From NCBI GenBank assembly GCA_026686845.1, contig JAIVEN010000018.1:12185001-12249000 (forward strand): a DNA stretch of 64,000 bases. The letters run 5' to 3'. This document shows, piece by piece, positions 59,277-64,000 of the stretch (the stretch's first letter is position 1; each line of letters opens with the position of its first letter). This DNA is from Adenanthera pavonina. Lineage: Eukaryota; Streptophyta; Magnoliopsida; Fabales; Fabaceae. The notes under the pieces were generated by a model that did not search any database, was not told the origin of the DNA, and saw only the letters and a list, made by a program, of their open reading frames with translations. A program made the translations under genes and the position numbers.

Positions 59277-59928
59277 GAAAATGACACTTGAAAACCAAGA
59301 TTTTGAATTAATCTCATTTTAGGATCACAAAATTTAAAAATACCAAAAAAGGATCATAATTTTAAATTAATTAAAAACATAAATATAAAATGACCTAAAT
59401 GCCCTTATTAAAATATTTTACACTCAATATCTGCTTTTTACTACTCTTTTTCATAAATTTGACACTGAATATCCTAAATTTTACAATGAATACAATAAAG
59501 AATTCAACTCTCAGAATTTTACACTCATCTTCTACGTTTTACTACTCATATTCCACGATTTGACACTGAAGACCTCCGATTTTACATTGGATAAGTCTCA
59601 AAATTTTATACTCAACTTCCATTTTTAACTATTCAACATCTATTTTTTACTACTCTTTTTCATAAATTTTACATTAAACTTCCTCAATTTTATACTCATA
59701 TTCCATAATATGTTCAGTGTAAAATTGGGGATGTTCAGTGTCAAATTTATGAAAAAGAGTAGTAAAAACCAGATGTTGAGTGTAAAACATTTTAACAAGG
59801 GCATTTAAGTTATTTCATATTTACGTTTTTAATTAATTTGAAATTATGGTCTTTTTTTGATATTTTCAAATTTTATAGTCCTAAAATGGGATTAATTCAA
59901 AGTTTTGGTCCGTAAGTGTCATTTCCCC
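59277..59928. mobile_element. foldback-type transposon with ~200-bp terminal inverted repeats
   Basis: The left arm starts GAAAATGACACTTG. The right arm ends, on the complementary strand, GGGGAAATGACACTTACGG. The arms match inversely over about 190-200 bases ('ttgaattaatctcatttta', 'taaatgcccttattaaaa', 'ttttactactctttttcat'). The centre holds further copies of 'tactactctttttcataaa' and 'ttttacactcaa'-type units. Flanks are poly-T on both sides, which hides any target duplication. No transposase ORF, so non-autonomous. It lies between the ACGT cluster and the transcript leader. Confidence 0.75.
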
Positions 59929-59959
59929 TTTTTTTTTGGAAAAAAAGAAATTTGTCTCG

Positions 59960-60152
59960 AAAATTACAGCTCTCACCTCTCCTTTTTTTCGTCTTCGGCC
60001 TTGTGCTTAAACCAGAGAAGCTCGGCTCTGTTCTTCGCATTCTTTCGTTGTTTATTTATAAAGGAAATCTCCTGAATGGTTTGAGCCAACAAGCTTTATT
60101 TGTTTGAGATATTCAAGGCAGCAGCGAGTCGCACACCAAGTTAATCTATCTG
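59960..60152 (+). other. probable 5' leader exon of the PRR gene
   Basis: CT-rich leader-like sequence from about 59960 to a good donor site CTATCTG|GTATGT at 60152/60153. A TATAAA at 60057-60062 could instead place the start of transcription near 60090. The exon is predicted from splice-site sequence only. Additional donor-like (AAG|GTGCGC near 60408) and acceptor-like sites downstream leave room for alternative leader exons. Confidence 0.4.
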
Positions 60153-61046
60153 GTATGTTTGAGTAAAATGTGGACTTCTCAACTTCTGATCTCTTCTTCT
60201 TTTCACGTGTTTGGTTACTCAGAAAATTGAGTAACAATGATTTCACTGCTTCGATGGAAAGTTAGATCTTATATTTACTCAACTAATTAACTCTAAAGAT
60301 TTTGTGCCACGCCGAATATCAATTCTTCTCCAGGTGTTTGCTGTTTTGCTAGTGAGAAATCTAAACCTGAAACATGAATCACAATTTTCATTTTATGAAT
60401 GCATAAAGGTGCGCATTGGAAGATGCTTCTCCTCATATATATCAACGTACTGTTACATATTGTTTGTTCTCAATCTCTTAAACTAACTAAACGATGCAGA
60501 GGTTGGTTTACAGTCTGATTTGATTTTTGATAATGTCAGTGGTTGATCCAATCTTAGAAAGAGTTTTCTTCTTCATAACACTAGAAGAAAACTTCATAAG
60601 CGATGGAGTTTGCGTCATCGTTCTGTGCAAATTTCAGAGAAATTGAGTTTCTATTATCTTGTACTGCTTCCTGTACTTCAATTTTATATAATTTAATAAT
60701 TTATGGAGATTTTATTTTCTCATAATTTTCTTTATTATAGTCTTTCATCTCTGCGAAAGCAAGATGTGGAGGTAATTTTATAACTAATTTCTTTCGGCTT
60801 TGCATAATCAATTTCAGAGATTTTTTTTTTCTTTTGAAAGCATATCTATCTAGATTCTCCACGTTTAATGTTTTTTCTACTCGTCTTTGATTCCTGCAAA
60901 ATCATGATGCAGGATGTTCACAGTTTGCAAAATCACAATCAATTTCTTGGATTCGTCCATAGTTTCTTAAACTTGCTTGATCTTCACATCATTCTCTAAA
61001 GAAATAAATAGACTTGTTCTCTAATCATTTCTTTGTGACGGTGCAG
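60153..61046 (+). other. probable intron in the 5' leader
   Basis: From GTATGT at 60153 to GTGACGGTGCAG at 61046, T-rich throughout. Introns in the 5' UTR are common in plant PRR genes. Alternative splicing is possible (CAG acceptors also near 60500 and 60912). Confidence 0.4.
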
Positions 61047-61047
61047 G

Positions 61048-61068
61048 ATGCTCATGTTAAATCACTAG
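61048..61068 (+). other. upstream ORF 1 (6 codons)
   Basis: ATGCTCATGTTAAATCAC then TAG, one base after the predicted acceptor at 61046. Very short. It would let ribosomes reinitiate downstream. Confidence 0.4.
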
Positions 61069-61107
61069 TGTGTCAAAACTGGTGAACAGTATTCTGAAGG
61101 CAACGTG

Positions 61108-61203
61108 ATGAACCAGCTCCCTTCAGGATTGGAGGAAGTTTTTTCACCGACTCAATCTATCATCGACCTTCCAGAATCCGGTGAATGGGGTTCGTTCAAA
61201 TAA
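61108..61203 (+). other. upstream ORF 2 (31 codons), overlapping the PRR start codon
   Basis: Starts MNQLPSGLEEVFSPTQS and ends GEWGSFK with TAA at 61201-61203. It overlaps the main ORF start (61185) by 19 bases in another frame, so ribosomes that translate it pass the main ATG. Its own start has G at -3. The main ATG has T at -3 and G at +4. Potential translational brake, inferred from layout. Confidence 0.5.
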
Positions 61204-61578
61204 ACAACGTTGAGGGTTCTGCGATCACAAAGCGACCAGCAGAACTCAATCAACATATGCGAGATGAACAAAAGGTGAGGGGTGAGGTTGTAGGGGAAGG
61301 GCAGGAACTATCTACCGAGGATGAATTGCGGATCAACGACTATGTCGGAGATGAAAATGAGGGAGAAAATGAGGGAAGAATGGAGGTTCTTAAGATTGAT
61401 CAGAATCACATAAACCAGGGGAACATTACAAAAAAGAGCGCGGAGCAACAAACCCAAGGGATTCTGGTTCGCTGGGAGAGGTTCTTGCCAGTTAGATCGT
61501 TGAAGGTCTTACTGGTTGAGAATGATGATTCAACTCGCCATGTGGTCTGTGCTTTGCTTCGGAACTGTGGTTATGAAG
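61185..61578 (+). CDS. PRR7-like: pseudo-response regulator, PRR7/PRR37-like, first coding exon (partial gene)
   Basis: The first 131 residues plus one base of a circadian-clock transcriptional repressor. The start is the ATG at 61185: an in-frame TGA directly precedes it (61182-61184), and MGFVQINN matches the N-terminal style of PRR7/PRR37 proteins. An acidic, Gln/Asn-rich N-terminal region (residues 1-93) leads to the receiver-like domain: VRWERFLPVRSLKVLLVEN (about 95-113) then DDSTRHVVCALLRNCGYE. WERFLP before the receiver marks the PRR3/7 clade. The exon ends GAA G|GTCAGT, a phase-1 donor at 61578/61579, which would complete the usual GYEV. The rest of the receiver (where PRRs have Glu in place of the phospho-acceptor Asp) and the CCT domain lie beyond 64,000. 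PRRs act in the nucleus, repressing morning genes such as CCA1/LHY, and affect flowering. Assignment to PRR7 rather than PRR3 is less certain. Confidence 0.87.
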
Positions 61579-63176
61579 GTCAGTTCTATCTATAATCCAT
61601 CACTATAATAAATTGTTCTGCGTTGCCTTTTATTTACGTGATATTTGGATATATATAGTATATTGACGTTTGTTAAATTTTCTGCTGAATTACTTATCTA
61701 TGAATTTGATAACAAAAGCATGAGTAGACTTTTGCTGTCCCTGACCTTGTGGAGGACTTCTAAATCTCAATTACCTAAAACTACCTACATTCGATATTCA
61801 TTTCAAGGATGAATACAGTTCGAATTTAATTTGAATAGTTGAAAACTTGAAATTCTAATCTAAAGACATTATTGTTAGGTTACATTAATATGTTTCTATT
61901 CAAATAAAACAATATTAAAATTTTTAGAATAAAATATGAAATGCTCAATTTTATTATTGAGATAATCTATATATATATATATGTATACATTGTTATACGC
62001 ATAAATTTAAGGGGGAGTTAATCCCAAAAGGCTAACTAAACAAGAAAATTCTCTAGACTTATGAGCCCTTATAAGCTATACTTCTCATGTGATACTCTAC
62101 ATATGATATATATATATATATATATATGCGCACGTGCGCTTTTCTTTAAGATAAGCGAGGGATTTAATTTCCTAATAAAAGTAATTTCACAACATTACAA
62201 AAAATATGAACCACACTTAAATTTTAAAATGATATGAATTTGTGCCCTGTGAATGAAATTGGATTTCAAAAATATGTTTGATATACAAATGGAAGTATGA
62301 TATAAATTTTATGAGATACATGTATTTATATAGTAAAAACTAAAAAGATCAAAATGTCCATTAAATTAAAAATTAAAAAAAAAAAGCCTTACCTATCTCT
62401 GAGTCACCGTGGAAGACATCTTCAGACCACTACCACCTTGGACCACCCTCTTCAAACTGTGTAAAACACCATAGAAGAAGCCAGAAATCACCATTTTTGA
62501 ACATTAGAACACCACTGTTGATTATATATTAGAAATTAATTATACATATCAGATAATAAAAAAAAACAGAGAGAGAATAAAAGCTTCTACCATTGACCAG
62601 CAAAGGGAGGAGAAAACGATCAAGCAATTACCCAATACCAGCCATTGTAGAATATCGAAAATTTTATACCTGTCGCAGAAAATGAAACAAACATCACAAA
62701 CCAATAACAAAAAACAAAAAGCAAAAAAGCAAAACACAAAAAGCGAAAATAGAAAAATCAAATAGAAGCAAAACCGATGTGACCAAATCCAGAACTCAAA
62801 TTCAAAAGACCGAAAATCGAGCCCACCAAATCAATCATCAAATTTTAGATGTCAATATATATAATATAAATATAATACTCCAAAAAATTGCTCTATTCAC
62901 AAGTTGTGACCAGTGTGAATCCTTTCACAATCATTTTTCAAGCTTTGTGCAAAGCATGAGGTTCACATCTAGTATACAAAATGTTTACAGAAATTCCACG
63001 ACCACCACATATAAAAACTAAAATATAAAGAAATTCTTGAATATTTCATCACTCCCCTTTCGGAGAACATTCAATCCCTAGTTATAAGTTTTTCTTTCCT
63101 TAAGTAATTTTCTCTTCAATTAATAGTCATGTTTTTGTTCAATACAAGGTGAAATTCCTAACCTAAGGCCCGTTTG

Positions 63177-63340
63177 GTTCCTAAAAAGAATAATACTGGA
63201 ATAGAATAGAATGACTTGGAATGGAATGAAATAAAATAGTGATCAGTGTTAATGAGTTAGGTGTGACATAAAAAATGATAGAATGAAATTTATTTTTAAT
63301 ATTTAATTAAATAAAAATAAAATTGAACTGACCAAAATAC
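63177..63340. mobile_element. possible MITE end (GGCCCGTTTGGTTCC)
   Basis: GGCCCGTTTGG is a frequent terminal motif of plant non-autonomous DNA transposons. It is followed by an A/G-rich stretch 'ggaatagaatagaatg'. The matching inverted end was not found within the window, so this is a fragment or extends differently. End coordinate arbitrary. Confidence 0.35.
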
Positions 63341-63509
63341 CTTTAACAACAAAAAGAAAGGCATCTCTCTCATCCATACATCAATTTGAAATTTTTCGAA
63401 ATTTGGAATCTTTGTTACTCTAGTGTAATGTACGTGAAGTCTAATAATCTATCTAACCTTTTGGCCCTACCATTCTCTATGATTATCCAATTATGGTCTC
63501 TTGTGACCT

Positions 63510-63880
63510 TTGATACATGCATGTGGGTATGGGTATTGGGTATAACATTATATGATATATATGTCAGATTTAACAAATTTTAAATTTTTAGGATACAAAT
63601 ATGAGAAATATACAAAAAAATATATTCAACAAATTAACACATCACAAATAAAAAAAATATAAACAAATTGAGTTTTAAATAAGTATTTTAAAAGTAATAT
63701 ATATAAAGATATTTAAAACAAGAAATTAAAAGTTTAGTTTTTATATGAGCTTTTAAGTCATTTTAGAACTTTTGAAGAAGAAAAACTAATAATAGGTATC
63801 ATGATATTGTACGTGTATCGTATCTAATATGTATCAGATATAAGTATGTAGTCTTTTTTAAAATATCGGTGCAACTGAAA
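63510..63880. repeat. dispersed repeat D, copy 2 (inside PRR intron)
   Basis: Colinear with 57400-57780 in the same orientation. It may extend a little to each side. Lies in the first coding-region intron of the PRR gene. Confidence 0.5.
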
Positions 63881-64000
63881 TGGTGGCTAACATTCTATTA
63901 TTCTTTGAAAGCATAACGAGCAATGAGATGACTATCCTTTGTGTTCATTATGATTTGGTGTTTGCTCTTTCAAATCATAGTCAGCAATGAGCTTTTCTCT

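Larger units (their letters stand above)
61579..64000 (+). other. first coding-region intron of the PRR gene (continues past window)
   Basis: Starts GTCAGT and has no further exon within the window, so it is at least 2.4 kb. That is long for a plant intron. It holds TA microsatellites (61969-61983, 62107-62127 next to 'gcgcacgtgcgc'), a transposon-like GGCCCGTTTGGTTCC end at 63177, and repeat D copy 2. No coding content is seen. Confidence 0.65.

Noticed and set aside
61108..61203. Treating MNQLPSG... as the true N-terminus of the PRR protein
   Set aside because: Its frame stops at 61201 and does not reach the receiver domain. The ATG at 61185 is in frame and has the family N-terminus.

Overview
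This window is nuclear DNA from a flowering plant, most likely a eudicot. It is AT-rich, packed with LTR retrotransposons, and ends in the first coding exon of a plant circadian-clock gene. No bacterial or organellar gene organisation is visible. I cannot name the species.

From 1 to about 53,200 the window is a nest of retrotransposons, with no host gene that I can support. The main family (called A here) is a SIRE-like Ty1/copia element. It has LTRs of about 1.5-1.86 kb, an initiator-Met-tRNA-type primer site (TGGTATCAGAGC), gag with two zinc knuckles, pol (protease, integrase, reverse transcriptase, RNase H) and a long third ORF between pol and the 3' LTR. Ten full or partial family-A LTRs are present. 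One full-length copy can be delimited: 18162-29919, minus strand, target-site duplication CTCAT. Element 1 (1-6336, minus) runs off the left edge and sits in an older plus-strand copy (6337-12194). A rearranged copy, A3, surrounds the full-length element and contains an inversion. Four solo A LTRs lie at 33123, 40676, 45205 and 48732. A second family (B) has about 2.5-kb LTRs at 13154-15663 and 48483-52937, plus a broken gag at about 17121-18111. Between these lie older, non-coding, degenerate repeats whose ends resemble gypsy-type LTRs (TGTAACA...).

From 53,217 to about 58,870 is AT-rich intergenic DNA with no supportable gene. From about 58,900 base composition changes. A less AT-rich stretch with a G-box, six ACGT cores and a TCP-type palindrome (58979-59221) is followed by a 0.65-kb foldback transposon (59277-59928), a probable spliced 5' leader with two upstream ORFs, and the first coding exon (61185-61578) of a PRR7/PRR37-like pseudo-response regulator. 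The rest of the window is its first coding-region intron, and the gene continues past 64,000.

In short, a clock gene lies about 6 kb from the edge of a 53-kb retrotransposon nest. None of the retrotransposon ORFs looks intact. The most unusual structures are the third ORF, two features shared by independent copies (an ATGA gag/pol overlap and an in-frame amber codon between integrase and RT), the inverted A3 structure, the repeated TTCGAA modules in the LTRs, and the foldback insertion and overlapping uORF at the clock gene. All repeat relationships were read by eye, without alignment software.
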